In this document: in pieces, positions 1 through 8,378 of the stretch
Layout of the letters: every line of letters begins with the position of its first letter
Position numbering within the stretch: position 1 is the first letter of the stretch
Assembly: GCF_051175315.1 (NCBI RefSeq)
Contig: NZ_CP195100.1
Coordinates: 5,270,001-5,334,000 of the forward strand
Direction of reading: 5' to 3'
Length of the DNA: 64,000 nt
DNA from: Tundrisphaera sp051175315
Lineage (GTDB): Bacteria > Planctomycetota > Planctomycetia > Isosphaerales > Isosphaeraceae
Made by a program: the position numbers and the translations under genes
The notes under the pieces: model-generated
Told to the model about the DNA's origin: nothing
Database searches by the model: none
Seen by the model: the letters and a program-made list of their open reading frames with translations, nothing else

Positions 1-489
1 GTCCTCGGTGTCGTCCTCGGGCTTGGCCGGGGCCCAGGTCTGGTCGATCAGGATCCGGGCCTGCGAGGCCAGGTCGGCCGGGACCATGAGCCGGACCCCC
101 CCGGTCGCGACCTGGTAATAGATGTTGCCGGCCATCCGCTCGCCATCCAGGAACGTCGGGATCCCCTCGGCCTCCAGACGGATCCGGGGGGCATTGGCCT
201 GATTCGGGTGGGGATAGGTCGCCACCGTGACCAGCTTCGATCGGTCGCCGATGAACTCGTCGCGGGGCGGATCGTCGAGGAGTTCGACCTCGTGCTTCGG
301 GCAGGGGTATCCGGCGTGCAGCTTCCAGAAGTCCTCGCACGTCGGGCAATAGCCTTGATTGGCCAGCCGGTCGCCGCACTGGGGGCACAGCTCCGGGTCC
401 GTTCCGGGCTTCGCCCCGGCGCCGCAGCGAGGGCAGAATCTAGGGATCGCGTCGGAGTTCGGGCCGGCGGCCGGATCATGGGTGGTCAT
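1..489 (-). CDS. Zinc-ribbon protein with DUF2007-like C-terminal domain (partial, runs off left edge)
   Basis: The frame opens at an ATG at 489 and stays open to the edge, giving 163 visible residues; the stop lies outside the window. Residues 19-51 hold three CxxC pairs (C19/C22, C35/C38, C48/C51), typical of a double zinc ribbon, with a further Cys at 63. Residues about 86-150 (LVTVATY then RLEAEGIPTFLDGE) resemble the DUF2007 'putative signal-transducing' domain, in which a small alpha-beta unit follows the phrase 'A..L.aeGIp.fl.ge'. The end is acidic (KPEDDTED). Zinc ribbon plus DUF2007 is a common pairing in planctomycete and other bacterial hypothetical proteins; the role is unknown, possibly metal-dependent protein or nucleic-acid binding. 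It points away from the gene at 859. Confidence 0.75.
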   Translation of the reverse strand, partial: MTTHDPAAGPNSDAIPRFCPRCGAGAKPGTDPELCPQCGDRLANQGYCPTCEDFWKLHAGYPCPKHEVELLDDPPRDEFIGDRSKLVTVATYPHPNQANAPRIRLEAEGIPTFLDGERMAGNIYYQVATGGVRLMVPADLASQARILIDQTWAPAKPEDDTED

Positions 490-858
490 GGAAACCTCGT
501 CGTCCCGATCCCGGATCGACCCCCGGGCTGGCTCAAACATGGTATCCTGGACCGATCGGATCGGGAAAGTCCATTCGATCGCCGAACCATCCCGGTTCGC
601 CGATCGAAGGAATTTATCGATCTTCCGGAACGTTCGAGGCGGCCCTGCGTCTAAATGACATGGCCGGCCGGATCGGAATGGGCGGCACCCTCGCCCGCTG
701 ATGAACCGGTCCATCCGGCGACCTCGCATGATCGTCGCGGTCAGGCCCGAAAACTTGCGGTCCTTCCCGTCCCCGCACTCCCCGTGTGACATATTATCTG
801 CAAACCGACGGACCGTGCCCTCCATTCGGAGCCGGTTCGTCGGTGGGAGTCTCCACCC
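490..858. other. Intergenic region between divergent genes
   Basis: This 369-bp spacer separates the divergent genes at 489 and 859. A TATTAT at 792-797 could be the -10 of the coiled-coil gene, but no good -35 sits 16-18 bp upstream of it. On the minus strand TACCAT (544-539) is a possible -10 for the zinc-ribbon gene, again with a poor -35. Short open frames crossing this stretch have no ribosome site or recognisable sequence, and I see no RNA gene. Confidence 0.4.
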
Positions 859-2502
859 ATGGCCGCTTCGTCGAATGAGTCGTTCGGGTTGAAAGTGACC
901 ACCGCCATCTGCATCGCCCTCACGGTGGTGATGCTGGTCGGGGTGTACTTCCTGAACTCCAGCTACAATGAAGAGTACGCTCGACGCACCGACGCCGAGA
1001 AGAAGGCTGCGGACGCCGGCAACTCGCTCCGCGAGGCCACCAATCAGGCCAACGAATATCGCAAGCTCCTCGGCTACGAGACCCTGGAAGATTTCGAGGC
1101 CGCCAAGGCCCAGATCAAGAAGGATGAGACCCAGCTCAAGGCCGACATCCAGAGCATCACCAACGAAGTCACCGCGATGGTGACGGACTTCCAGAAGAAG
1201 GCCGACGCCAAGTCGATCGACACCGCCCAGTTCGAGGCGATGAAGACGAAGGTCAGGGAACTGACCGATGCCTTCCTGAACAACGCCGACCAGTCGGCCA
1301 AGGCCAACATGGTCCGCCTCAAGGACCTGATGGCCAACCTCTCCCGGACGACCTCCGCCCTGAGCCTCAACTACATCGACCTGCGCAACCAGCTCGAGAA
1401 GTCCAACGAGGTGAACAACAAGGCGCGTTCGGTGCTCGAAGAGACCACCCGCGCCGCCAAGGCCGAGCTGGAGGCGACGATCAAGGGCGGCGAAGAGGCC
1501 CGGGAGGAGCTGGTGGCGGCCAACCGCAAATACGCGGATGATATCGCCATCCTGGAATCCAAGATGACCAACATGGCCAACGAGCTGACCGCCAAGCTCG
1601 AAGGCAAGACGAAGACCGTCGCCGACCTGTCCAACGTCCTCCGCGACCTCCGCGACGAGATGTCGAAGAAGGAAGACGTGATGGACAAGCCGGGCGGCCG
1701 GGTCACCTTCGTCGACTACGCGTCGAACATCGTCCGCGTGAACGTCAACCGCTCCATGGGCGTCCGCCCGCTGATGCGGTTCACGATCTTCGACAAGAAC
1801 GCCTCGGGCATCCCCAGCGACAAGCCCAAGGCGACCGTCGAGCTGGTCAAGGTCGGCGACCCGCAGAAGGGTGAGACCGACAGCCTGGCCCGGATCATCA
1901 GGACCGACAACCCGACCGACCCGATCCGCTACAACGACTACATTTACTCGGTGGGCTGGAGCTACGACCGTCCCCAGCGGTTCGACCTGATCGGCAAGAT
2001 CGACATGAACCGCGACGGGAAGGACGACCGCGCCGACCTGATCCGGATGATCGAGCAGGCCGGCGGCGTGATCGAGTTCGACCTGCCCCCGCCCAACGTC
2101 GATCGCGAGCCGGGCAAGGCCGCCGTGGCGCGGACCTACGCCCGCCTGAACCAGCCGGTGCCCACGCCCACCGGCCGGGCGGCCGGGCGGATCACGGGCC
2201 TGTCCTTCGCCTACGTGACCGACACCCTGCCCCCCCTGGTCAGCAACGCCAACAAGGAAGAGGAAGCGACCAAGGAAGAGTCCGCCTACCTCGCGGAGCA
2301 GTCCCAGGCGACCAAGGAGGCCCGCGACAATGGCGTGCGTCCCCTCCCCCTGGAGAAGCTGCTGGTGTACCTCGGCTACAACCAGGCCGCGCCCAGCTCG
2401 TCTCGCCGCGAACTCTACGACAAGAACGGCGTCGAGGATCTCCTGAAGCCGCGGCAGAACTCGGCCCAGCCGGCGGCCCCGACCGCCGAGTCGCCCCAGT
2501 AA
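859..2502 (+). CDS. Membrane-anchored coiled-coil protein with planctomycete-type C-terminal domain
   Basis: This 547-residue protein is of unknown function. Residues about 11-32 form one hydrophobic helix (ICIALTVVMLVGVYFL), then residues 35 to about 275 are charged, heptad-like and Ala/Glu/Lys-rich, a long coiled coil. Residues about 275-400 form a compact beta-rich segment (GGRVTFVDY, VRVNVNRSMGVRPLMRF) followed by DMNRDGKDDR, an acidic loop that could bind calcium, and GGVIEFDLPPP. I recall a similar arrangement in other planctomycete hypothetical proteins, but I cannot name a family. The C-terminal 100 residues are Glu/Ala-rich and probably disordered. The topology suggests a short cytoplasmic tail, one membrane pass and a long periplasmic rod. 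A structural or envelope role is plausible but unproven. It is transcribed alone, followed by a terminator. Confidence 0.8.
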   Translation: MAASSNESFGLKVTTAICIALTVVMLVGVYFLNSSYNEEYARRTDAEKKAADAGNSLREATNQANEYRKLLGYETLEDFEAAKAQIKKDETQLKADIQSITNEVTAMVTDFQKKADAKSIDTAQFEAMKTKVRELTDAFLNNADQSAKANMVRLKDLMANLSRTTSALSLNYIDLRNQLEKSNEVNNKARSVLEETTRAAKAELEATIKGGEEAREELVAANRKYADDIAILESKMTNMANELTAKLEGKTKTVADLSNVLRDLRDEMSKKEDVMDKPGGRVTFVDYASNIVRVNVNRSMGVRPLMRFTIFDKNASGIPSDKPKATVELVKVGDPQKGETDSLARIIRTDNPTDPIRYNDYIYSVGWSYDRPQRFDLIGKIDMNRDGKDDRADLIRMIEQAGGVIEFDLPPPNVDREPGKAAVARTYARLNQPVPTPTGRAAGRITGLSFAYVTDTLPPLVSNANKEEEATKEESAYLAEQSQATKEARDNGVRPLPLEKLLVYLGYNQAAPSSSRRELYDKNGVEDLLKPRQNSAQPAAPTAESPQ

Positions 2503-2542
2503 TCCCGGGTCGATCCGACCCCGCGGTCGATCCCATCCCGAA

Positions 2543-2585
2543 CGCCCGCCCCGGAGCCACGGCCCCAGGGCGGGCGTCCTCGTTT
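2543..2585 (+). terminator. Intrinsic terminator after the coiled-coil gene
   Basis: Inverted repeat CGCCCGCCC (2543-2551) and GGGCGGGCG (2568-2576), followed by TCCTCGTTT. It lies 41 bp past the stop of the coiled-coil gene. Confidence 0.6.
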
Positions 2586-2619
2586 CGAAAGCCCGACTTG
2601 GCGGCACCGTCTCAACTTC

Positions 2620-2656
2620 GAAATGAAGAGAGGCGGCCGCGATGGGCGGCCGCCTC
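2620..2656 (-). terminator. Intrinsic terminator of citrate synthase
   Basis: Read on the minus strand, an 11-bp perfect stem, GAGGCGGCCGC (2656-2646) and GCGGCCGCCTC (2640-2630), is followed by TCTTCATTT. It lies 31 bp past the citrate synthase stop and faces the other gene's terminator. Confidence 0.65.
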
Positions 2657-2687
2657 GTCGGGCGATGCTCGGAGGTTGCGTCGGGGC

Positions 2688-3839
2688 TCAGACGCGATCG
2701 GCCAGGGCCGTGACGGTCCGGGTGGGCGGGCCGGTGTAGCGGGCCCGGGGGCGCATCAGGCGGTTGTTGTCGAGCTGCTCGATGATGTGGGCCGACCAGC
2801 CGACCACGCGGGCCATGGCGAAGATCGGCGTGTAGAGGTGGATGTCCAGGCCCATGTAGTGGTAGAGCCGGGCGCTGGGCCAGTCGACGTTGGGGGGGAG
2901 CTGCTTCTGCTGGGTCACGGCCCGCTCGATCGGCTCGGCCATCCGCTCCCAGCGGTCATCGCCGACCTCGGCCGCCAGCTTCACGCAGTGGGACTTGAGG
3001 ATGCGGGCCCGGGGGTCGCCGGTCTTGTAGACGCGGTGGCCGAAGCCCATGATCCGCGTCTTCTTGGCCAGCGCCTCCTGGATCCAGGCCTCGGCCTTCT
3101 CCGGGGAGCCGACCTGCTCCAGGACTTTCCAGGCCTCCTCGTTGGCCCCGCCGTGGAGCGAACCCTTGAGGGTGCCGATCGCGGCGACGATCCCCGAGTA
3201 GATGTCCGACAGGGTGGAGACGGTGACCCGGCCGGCGAACGTCGAGGCGTTCAACTCGTGCTCGGCATAGAGCACCATCGAGAGGTCGAATGCCTTGCGC
3301 ATCTCCTCCGACGGGGCCTTGCCGTTGACCATGTAGAGGAAGTTGGCCGAGAAGTCGAGGCTGGGGTCGGGGGCGATCGGCTCCAGGCCCCGGCTGATCC
3401 GCTCGCGGGCGGCGACCGCCGTGGGCATCTGGGCCAGCATCCGCTCCGCCTTGCGGACGTTGGCGGCGTGGTCGGTGGGCGGGGCGTTCACGTCGGGGTC
3501 GAAGTGAGCCAGGACGCTGACCGACGTCCGGAGCACGTCCATCGGGTGGTTGGTGCCGGGGATCTGGCCCAGCAGCGAGACCAGAGGCGCGGGCAGGGCC
3601 CCGGCCTTCTTGATCCGCCCGTCGAACTCGGAAAGCTGGGCCTTCGTCGGCAATTCGCCGTGGAGCAGCAGGTGGGCGACTTCCATGTAGGAAGCGTTGG
3701 CGGCCAGATCCTCGATCGTGTATCCGCGATACTCGAGCCCGCCTGCGCCATGCTTGCCCTCGACGTTGGAGATCGCCGTCTCGTTGGCGATCACGCCCTC
3801 CAGGCCGGGGTAATATTGATCGACCGACGCAGTGCTCAT
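2688..3839 (-). CDS. gltA: Citrate synthase
   Basis: At 383 residues this matches the short bacterial citrate synthase form; it condenses oxaloacetate with acetyl-CoA at the entry of the TCA cycle, in the cytosol. The catalytic triad is visible: H229 in GSLHGGANE, H268 in MGFGHRVYK and D319 in PPNVDW. AEHELNAST (about 192-200) and the substrate-binding arginines in RARYTG are also present. 2-Methylcitrate synthases share this fold and motifs, so methylcitrate activity cannot be excluded from sequence, but no prp genes are nearby. The gene stands alone, with a promoter candidate about 140 bp upstream (3978-4006) and a terminator just after the stop. Confidence 0.93.
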   Translation of the reverse strand: MSTASVDQYYPGLEGVIANETAISNVEGKHGAGGLEYRGYTIEDLAANASYMEVAHLLLHGELPTKAQLSEFDGRIKKAGALPAPLVSLLGQIPGTNHPMDVLRTSVSVLAHFDPDVNAPPTDHAANVRKAERMLAQMPTAVAARERISRGLEPIAPDPSLDFSANFLYMVNGKAPSEEMRKAFDLSMVLYAEHELNASTFAGRVTVSTLSDIYSGIVAAIGTLKGSLHGGANEEAWKVLEQVGSPEKAEAWIQEALAKKTRIMGFGHRVYKTGDPRARILKSHCVKLAAEVGDDRWERMAEPIERAVTQQKQLPPNVDWPSARLYHYMGLDIHLYTPIFAMARVVGWSAHIIEQLDNNRLMRPRARYTGPPTRTVTALADRV

Positions 3840-4332
3840 GGCGGACTCCGCTCCAATCCAACAAGGTAAGCCAGGCCGAAGGCAGGGCCGGCGGTATCGA
3901 GCCTCTCGTCTCGCCCGCCGGGGGCGTCTTCGCCCCCGACCGCCGACCGCGGTTGAGATCCCGTTTGGTTTCCTTGAACACTAACCGACACAAGGCCCAT
4001 GGTCAAAGGATGAGGCCGGGATGTTGGCCGAGAATCCCCGCGCCCGAGACACGGCGGCCGGGCGGGGATCATCGAATTTGACGCAGTCGGCCCGGGAAAA
4101 CCGAACGGGGCCGGGACCCGTCGTCGACGAATCCCGGCCCCGCGTTGAATACGGCCCCGACAGGCTCCCACCTCCAAGGTGAGTTGTCCACGCCTTCCGC
4201 CCAGATTGCGCGGACGGCCTGCGGGGTCGTCTGCTCGTGGATCGCGGCGGGCGTCGTTCCACCCGCCGATCCTGTTTTAGTCCGCCGACACCGATTGGAA
4301 AGGGAGGCGGGCAAAAATTTCTCGGGGGCCCC
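3840..4332. other. Long leader/intergenic region upstream of citrate synthase
   Basis: This 493-bp stretch has no credible gene. It holds the citrate synthase promoter candidate (3978-4006) and a leader of about 130 nt. The remainder, 4010-4332, lies downstream of the GbsR-type gene; I see no convincing T-tailed hairpin or RNA gene there. Confidence 0.4.
3978..4006 (-). promoter_or_regulatory. Sigma70-like promoter for citrate synthase
   Basis: On the minus strand TTGACC (4006-4001) and TAGTGT (3983-3978) are separated by exactly 17 bp. The expected start lies near 3971, giving a leader of about 130 nt before the ATG. It was found by eye. Confidence 0.45.
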
Positions 4333-4905
4333 TCAACCGGGCGGCTTGGCCGGCTCGATCAGGCCCCGGAGCACCTCCAGGGCCTCGGGCTCGATGGTCA
4401 GGAGCTGCTGGGCCAGGGAGTTGATCAGGGCGAAGAAATCCTGCAACGCCGCGACCCGCTCGGCCATCACCGGGCGGCCCGGCGAGCCCTCGATCAGCGC
4501 CATGGATCGCTGGAGCACGATCAGGGTCGGGTCCAGCTCGCGCCGCTTCCGCTCGCGGAGGATGCGGCGGAACAGCGTCCAGACCTCCCCCTCGGCCCGG
4601 TAGTATTCCCGACGCTCCCCCTGGCGGTGGACCTTGTGGACGACCCCCCAGGCGATCAGCTCGCGGAGGTTCATGCTGACGTTGCCGCGCGAGACCTGCA
4701 GGCGGTCCCGCAGGTCCTCGGCCGTCCAGTCCTCGCCGGTGATGTAGAGCAGCGCGAACATCTCGCCCATGGAGGCGTTGATGCCCCAGGACCGGGCCAT
4801 CACCCCCCAATGCTCGACGAACTGGCGCACCAGGTCGGCCTCGCCCCCGCCGCTCGGGGCTGCGGCGGGCGGGTCCGGTTCCGGGATCGTCTCGTCGTCT
4901 TCCAT
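4333..4905 (-). CDS. GbsR/MarR-family transcriptional regulator
   Basis: This is a 190-residue winged helix-turn-helix protein of the GbsR type (COG1510). After a disordered Pro/Ala-rich start, residues about 23-110 read VRQFVEHWGVMARSWG, MGEMFALLYI, then the recognition segment VSRGNVSMNLRELIAWGVV and a wing, VHRQGERREYY. GbsR proteins are known as choline-sensing repressors of glycine-betaine genes, but many relatives control other membrane or transport genes. The C-terminal 80 residues are helical and probably hold the dimer or ligand part. No betaine genes are nearby, so the target is unknown; the long upstream gap would suit autoregulation. Confidence 0.85.
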   Translation of the reverse strand: MEDDETIPEPDPPAAAPSGGGEADLVRQFVEHWGVMARSWGINASMGEMFALLYITGEDWTAEDLRDRLQVSRGNVSMNLRELIAWGVVHKVHRQGERREYYRAEGEVWTLFRRILRERKRRELDPTLIVLQRSMALIEGSPGRPVMAERVAALQDFFALINSLAQQLLTIEPEALEVLRGLIEPAKPPG

Positions 4906-5213
4906 ATGCCACGCCGACCGGGGGTGAGCGGGAAACTTGACGCCGGAGGTGCTTGCCCGCAGGGGTTGTTCCGGCGATCATGGGGCGGTCTCGAATGGCC
5001 CGCCCCTCGTGTTGTAAGCCAATCCCTCGCCGCGGACAACCGGATTCGCACATCCGAACGGCCGGCGATCGGATTCTCCGCCGAGGACGGTTTTTTTCGA
5101 GTACAATGGAGTCATCCCCGCGGGTCCTTCCCGATCCCCCCCTCGGATGTATTGCGAGCCCCATCCGACCCGCCTCGGCGCGAGTTCGCCCATGCTGCAG
5201 AGGAGATTGATCG
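4906..5213. other. Divergent intergenic region (GbsR-type / ribbon-helix-helix genes)
   Basis: This 308-bp region carries the GbsR-type promoter candidate (5011-5039, minus) and an isolated TACAAT at 5102-5107 that could be the -10 of the downstream small gene, although no matching -35 is clear. A run of seven Ts (around 5091-5097) precedes it. No gene is visible. Confidence 0.4.
5011..5039 (-). promoter_or_regulatory. Sigma70-like promoter for the GbsR-type regulator
   Basis: Minus strand: TTGTCC (5039-5034), 17-bp spacer, TACAAC (5016-5011). The leader is about 100 nt. Confidence 0.45.
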
Positions 5214-5378
5214 ATGCCTGAGACCGTGGTCCACTTCCAGATCCGGATGCCACCGATGCTCCATGAACAGCTCGCGACCTGGGCCAAGGACGAGAAGGCC
5301 TCGCTGAATGCCCTCATCGTCGGCATCCTCGAGAAGGCCATCGCCGATCACTCCGCCAAGCCCGAAGCCAAGGAATGA
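5214..5378 (+). CDS. Small ribbon-helix-helix (Arc-type) DNA-binding protein
   Basis: This 54-residue gene starts at an ATG eight bases after AGGAG (5201-5205). The pattern is that of an Arc/CopG ribbon-helix-helix: a beta strand VVHFQIRMPP (5-14), helix A LHEQLATWAKDEK, the turn SLNALI, helix B VGILEKAIADH, and a short basic/acidic tail. Proteins of this type bind operator DNA as dimers and often act as antitoxins or phage-type repressors. No toxin gene follows; the next feature is tRNA-Asn. Its small size and close match to the Arc pattern make a real gene likely. Confidence 0.8.
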   Translation: MPETVVHFQIRMPPMLHEQLATWAKDEKASLNALIVGILEKAIADHSAKPEAKE

Positions 5379-5439
5379 GCCGGCCGCCCCGGCACGGGGC
5401 GGGTCCTCGGGCCCCTTCGAGATTTCTCGAGAATCGGGC

Positions 5440-5468
5440 TTGAGTCTCGCGGCCATGCCGGGTATCTT
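5440..5468 (+). promoter_or_regulatory. Promoter of tRNA-Asn
   Basis: TTGAGT (5440-5445), 17-bp spacer, TATCTT (5463-5468). The mature tRNA begins 16 bp after the -10. Confidence 0.5.
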
Positions 5469-5484
5469 CAGCCCACCGAAAGAA

Positions 5485-5557
5485 TCCCCGATAGCTCAAT
5501 CGGTAGAGCGAGCGACTGTTAATCGCTAGGTTCTAGGTTCGAGTCCTAGTCGGGGAG
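5485..5557 (+). tRNA. tRNA-Asn (GTT)
   Basis: A 73-nt cloverleaf: acceptor TCCCCGA/TCGGGGA, D stem GCTC/GAGC, anticodon stem AGCGA/TCGCT with loop CTGTTAA (anticodon GTT at 5518-5520), T arm CTAGG-TTCGAGT-CCTAG, discriminator G. No CCA is encoded. It has its own promoter and terminator. Confidence 0.97.
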
Positions 5558-5585
5558 TTTGCGTCAGACCTGACGCAGTCGGTTG

Positions 5586-5620
5586 AAAAGGCCTGCGGCT
5601 TTTGCCGCAGGCCTTTTTCT
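5586..5620 (+). terminator. Intrinsic terminator of tRNA-Asn
   Basis: A 12-bp perfect stem AAAGGCCTGCGG (5587-5598) and CCGCAGGCCTTT (5605-5616), loop CTTTTG, followed by TTCTTT. One of the clearest terminators in the window. Confidence 0.85.
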
Positions 5621-6128
5621 TTGGTCACGATCCGACCCTGGCCGCCCCGCGGCCCCCGACTTCGGCGATCGTGAACGACGAGGGTTCGTCGCTTTCGCGA
5701 CAAGGTCCGTTCCGTCGATGGCCATGCCTCCGGGGCAGGATCTCGACGCCAGCCGATCCCGGCGTCCGACCATCGATCGCGCCCGGGACGATGACTCTGG
5801 CCCCGGGTCGGCTTTTCGGATGACCCAGCCACCCGGGGGTGATCGAAAGGTCATCGGCATCCGTGGTCAATGTCGTGCTCGTCGCCCTTCTCGCCATGCG
5901 TGAGGGGTGATTGGGCCGATGCCTCGCCTCGGGCCGAGATCGCGTCCCCACCGGCCCCCGGCAGCGTGGGGGATGGGGCGACGATCGCCGCCCCCATTCG
6001 CGAATCGGCGAAGCGACGCGACGGTGGTCAAGTCCACTTGTGGAGATGGGCGAGTCCTGCTACAGAACGCCGCAATGCCTGGATGCACCCATACGCCTCG
6101 CGGTCGCACCCCCCGGAGAATCGCGAAG
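5621..6128. other. Intergenic region before the PEP-CTERM gene
   Basis: This 508-bp stretch has only overlapping high-GC open frames without ribosome sites. A weak promoter match, TTGTGG (6038-6043), 17 bp, TACAGA (6061-6066), precedes the surface-protein gene by about 60 bp. Nothing else was recognised. Confidence 0.35.
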
Positions 6129-8351
6129 ATGCCCCCCCTCTCCCGGAATGGATTCTCCCTTCGGACCCTCGCCCCCGTCGCCCTCCTGGCGATTGTGGGA
6201 TCGGCCGAGGCCCAGACCTATCGCGTCACCAGCGTGGCCGATGATGGGCCGGGCACGCTCCGCAAGGCCATCGAGTCGGCCAACGCCGCGACCAACCCGG
6301 CGACGATCCAACTTGCAGATGGGCTGGGGACCATCCGCCTCCAGTCCGCCCTGCCCTCCATCACGCGCGGGGTGACGATCAACGGCGGGGTGGGCAACGC
6401 CGTCAGCGGCGCGGGACATCAGCGGATCTTCTTCGTCGACGCCCCGGGCTCGTCGGTCGCGATCAATCAACTCCTGCTGCTCGACGGGCGGGCCAAGGGC
6501 GGGGACGGCGTCTCCGGGGGAGGCGGCGGGGGCGGACTCGGCGGCGCCATGTTCGTGAATGCCGGCACCGTCACGGCGTCGGGCGTGCGATTCGCCGGCA
6601 ATGCCGCGATGGGCGGCTTCGGCGGGGTCGGCGTCAGCGGCGGAGGGGGCGGCCTCGGGGGGAATGGCGGATCCGGAAATCCGACGCCGAACAACTACTC
6701 CACCACTTCGGGCGGCGGAGGGGGCGGCGGGATCAACGGCCAGGGGGGCGCCGGCGGATTCAGCGACAACATCTGGCAAGCCCACACCGCCACCGGGGGC
6801 GGCGGCGGAGGGGTCGTCGGCAATGGCGGTGCCGGGGCGACCACGCCGACCTGGACGAAGGAGCCGGATGCGGGCGCCGGAGGCGGGGGCGGCCCAACCG
6901 GCCCCGGTGGCGATGGGAAGTCCGGAGTTGCCGGGTCGGGGAACGGCACGGGCGGCGCGGGCGGCCTGACCAACATCGGACCCGCCACCGTGACCTACGA
7001 CCCCGTCACGGAGAGATATGTGACCGCCTTGGCCAACGGCGTGGCCGGAGGCAATGGGGGGGGCGGCGGGGGCGGAGGCGACGCCGCCGAGGGCGGCAGT
7101 GGCGGGGATGGGGGTCGCGGGGCCGGCGGCGGGGGTGGCGGCTCTGCGGCCATCGGTGCCAATGGCGGGCGGGGCGGATTTGGGGCGGGCGGCGGTGGCG
7201 GTGGCCACGCCGCCGTGGGTGGCAATGGCGGTGCGGCCGGATTCGGCGGCGGCGGCGGGGCCGGCGGCGGCGCGGCGCAGGGGGCGAATGGTGGTGCGGG
7301 AGGCTTCGGCGGTGGCGGCGGCGCGGGCGGGGGTGCGGCCACCGGGGGCGTAGGCGGAGCGGGAGGGTTCGGCGGCGGCGGTGGCGGTGGTCGCGCCTGG
7401 GCCGGCGCCCAATTCCAGGGAGCGGGCGGCAAGGGGGGATCGGACGCCTCCTCCGGTTTGGATTACGCCAATGCCCAGGGCGGCGGCGGTGGGGCCGCCC
7501 TCGGGGGCTCCGTCTTCGTCCGCGCCGACAACGGCGCCTCGCTCCGATTGATCGACTCCTCGATCGACCAGGGGAGCCTCGCCGCCGGTCGCGGCGGCGC
7601 GAACGGCGGCGATGGCCTGGCGGCGGGCTCCTCGCTCTTCCTGGCCGGAGGGCGCCAGGAAGTCTCCGTCACCGGGTCGCAGGTCCAGACGATCGCCGGA
7701 TCGATCGCGGAGTCGGCACCCTCCGGCCTGACGAAGCTCGGGAGCGGCACCTTGATCCTCTCGGCGAACAACGGCGGGGCCTTCGGCTACTCCGGCGGCA
7801 CGAAGGTCGCGGAAGGGACGCTGCTGGTCGACAACGCCTCGGGGAGCGGCACCGGCTCGGGCGCCGTGACGGTCCTCGCCAACGCGCTGCTGGGCGGGTC
7901 CGGGACGATCGCCGGGGACGTCACGATCCAGGCTGGGGGACAACTCCAGATGTCCCGGGACGGACTCGAATCGCTGAAGATCGGCGGCAACCTGATGCTC
8001 CTGCCGGACTCCGTGATCCACGCGGCCCTGGGCGGATCCTCCAGCCCGATCGATGTCGGCGGCCTTCTGGATCTGGCGGGCCAGCTCGACCTCACGGATG
8101 ACGCGTCTATCGGCGTCGGGACCTACACCTTGTTCCACTACGGGAGCCTGGGCGACGAGTCGCTGTCCGTCGCGGGCGGTCGCGGCGATTACCTGTACTC
8201 GATCCGGGCCGATGCGGAGAGGAAGGCGATCGACCTGATCGTCTCCTACGCGGAGACCGTGCCCGAGCCCGCGACCTGGATGGTCCTGGTGCTGGGGTCG
8301 GCCGCGGGCCTCGTGGCCCGCCGACGCGGGCGTGGTGTCGCCGCGAATTGA
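6129..8351 (+). CDS. Glycine-rich autotransporter-like surface protein with PEP-CTERM signal
   Basis: This 740-residue exported protein starts at the ATG at 6129, preceded by GGAGAA, rather than at upstream ATGs, because it then begins with a signal peptide (FSLRTLAPVALLAIVGSAEAQ). Residues about 30-115 resemble the right-handed beta-helix start of CSLREA/polymorphic outer-membrane proteins (SVADDGPGTLRKAIESAN). Residues about 125-460 are very Gly-rich with tandem modules. Residues about 535-610 match the autotransporter-associated beta-strand repeat (GLTKLGSGTLILSANN, GGTKVAEGTLLVDNASG). The end, VPEPATWMVLVLGSAAGLVARRR, is a PEP-CTERM sorting signal: Pro-Glu-Pro, a hydrophobic helix and an Arg cluster, normally removed by an exosortase. 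No exosortase is in the window. A cell-surface or matrix role is inferred. Confidence 0.87.
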   Translation: MPPLSRNGFSLRTLAPVALLAIVGSAEAQTYRVTSVADDGPGTLRKAIESANAATNPATIQLADGLGTIRLQSALPSITRGVTINGGVGNAVSGAGHQRIFFVDAPGSSVAINQLLLLDGRAKGGDGVSGGGGGGGLGGAMFVNAGTVTASGVRFAGNAAMGGFGGVGVSGGGGGLGGNGGSGNPTPNNYSTTSGGGGGGGINGQGGAGGFSDNIWQAHTATGGGGGGVVGNGGAGATTPTWTKEPDAGAGGGGGPTGPGGDGKSGVAGSGNGTGGAGGLTNIGPATVTYDPVTERYVTALANGVAGGNGGGGGGGGDAAEGGSGGDGGRGAGGGGGGSAAIGANGGRGGFGAGGGGGGHAAVGGNGGAAGFGGGGGAGGGAAQGANGGAGGFGGGGGAGGGAATGGVGGAGGFGGGGGGGRAWAGAQFQGAGGKGGSDASSGLDYANAQGGGGGAALGGSVFVRADNGASLRLIDSSIDQGSLAAGRGGANGGDGLAAGSSLFLAGGRQEVSVTGSQVQTIAGSIAESAPSGLTKLGSGTLILSANNGGAFGYSGGTKVAEGTLLVDNASGSGTGSGAVTVLANALLGGSGTIAGDVTIQAGGQLQMSRDGLESLKIGGNLMLLPDSVIHAALGGSSSPIDVGGLLDLAGQLDLTDDASIGVGTYTLFHYGSLGDESLSVAGGRGDYLYSIRADAERKAIDLIVSYAETVPEPATWMVLVLGSAAGLVARRRGRGVAAN
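7153..7403 (+). repeat. Tandem Gly-rich coding modules
   Basis: Inside the surface protein, modules of about 20 codons recur, each with the core GG(A/R)(A/G)GFG followed by a run of Gly and then Gly-Ala-Ala. Clear units are at 7221-7280, 7281-7343 and from 7344. Third-codon positions vary between units, so this is an old or selected protein repeat rather than a recent DNA duplication. Confidence 0.6.
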
Positions 8352-8378
8352 CGACCGGCGGAACGCCGCGGCGACGCC

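Noticed and set aside
7153..7403. Regularly spaced GGC-rich repeats that could suggest a CRISPR array or microsatellite
   Set aside because: The units are coding, in frame, and vary in third positions. There are no unique spacers of constant length.
6060..8138. A 692-codon open frame on the strand opposite the Gly-rich surface protein
   Set aside because: It mirrors the codon periodicity of the plus-strand gene; GGC/GCC repeats read as Ala/Pro/Arg. There is no ribosome site and no recognisable sequence.
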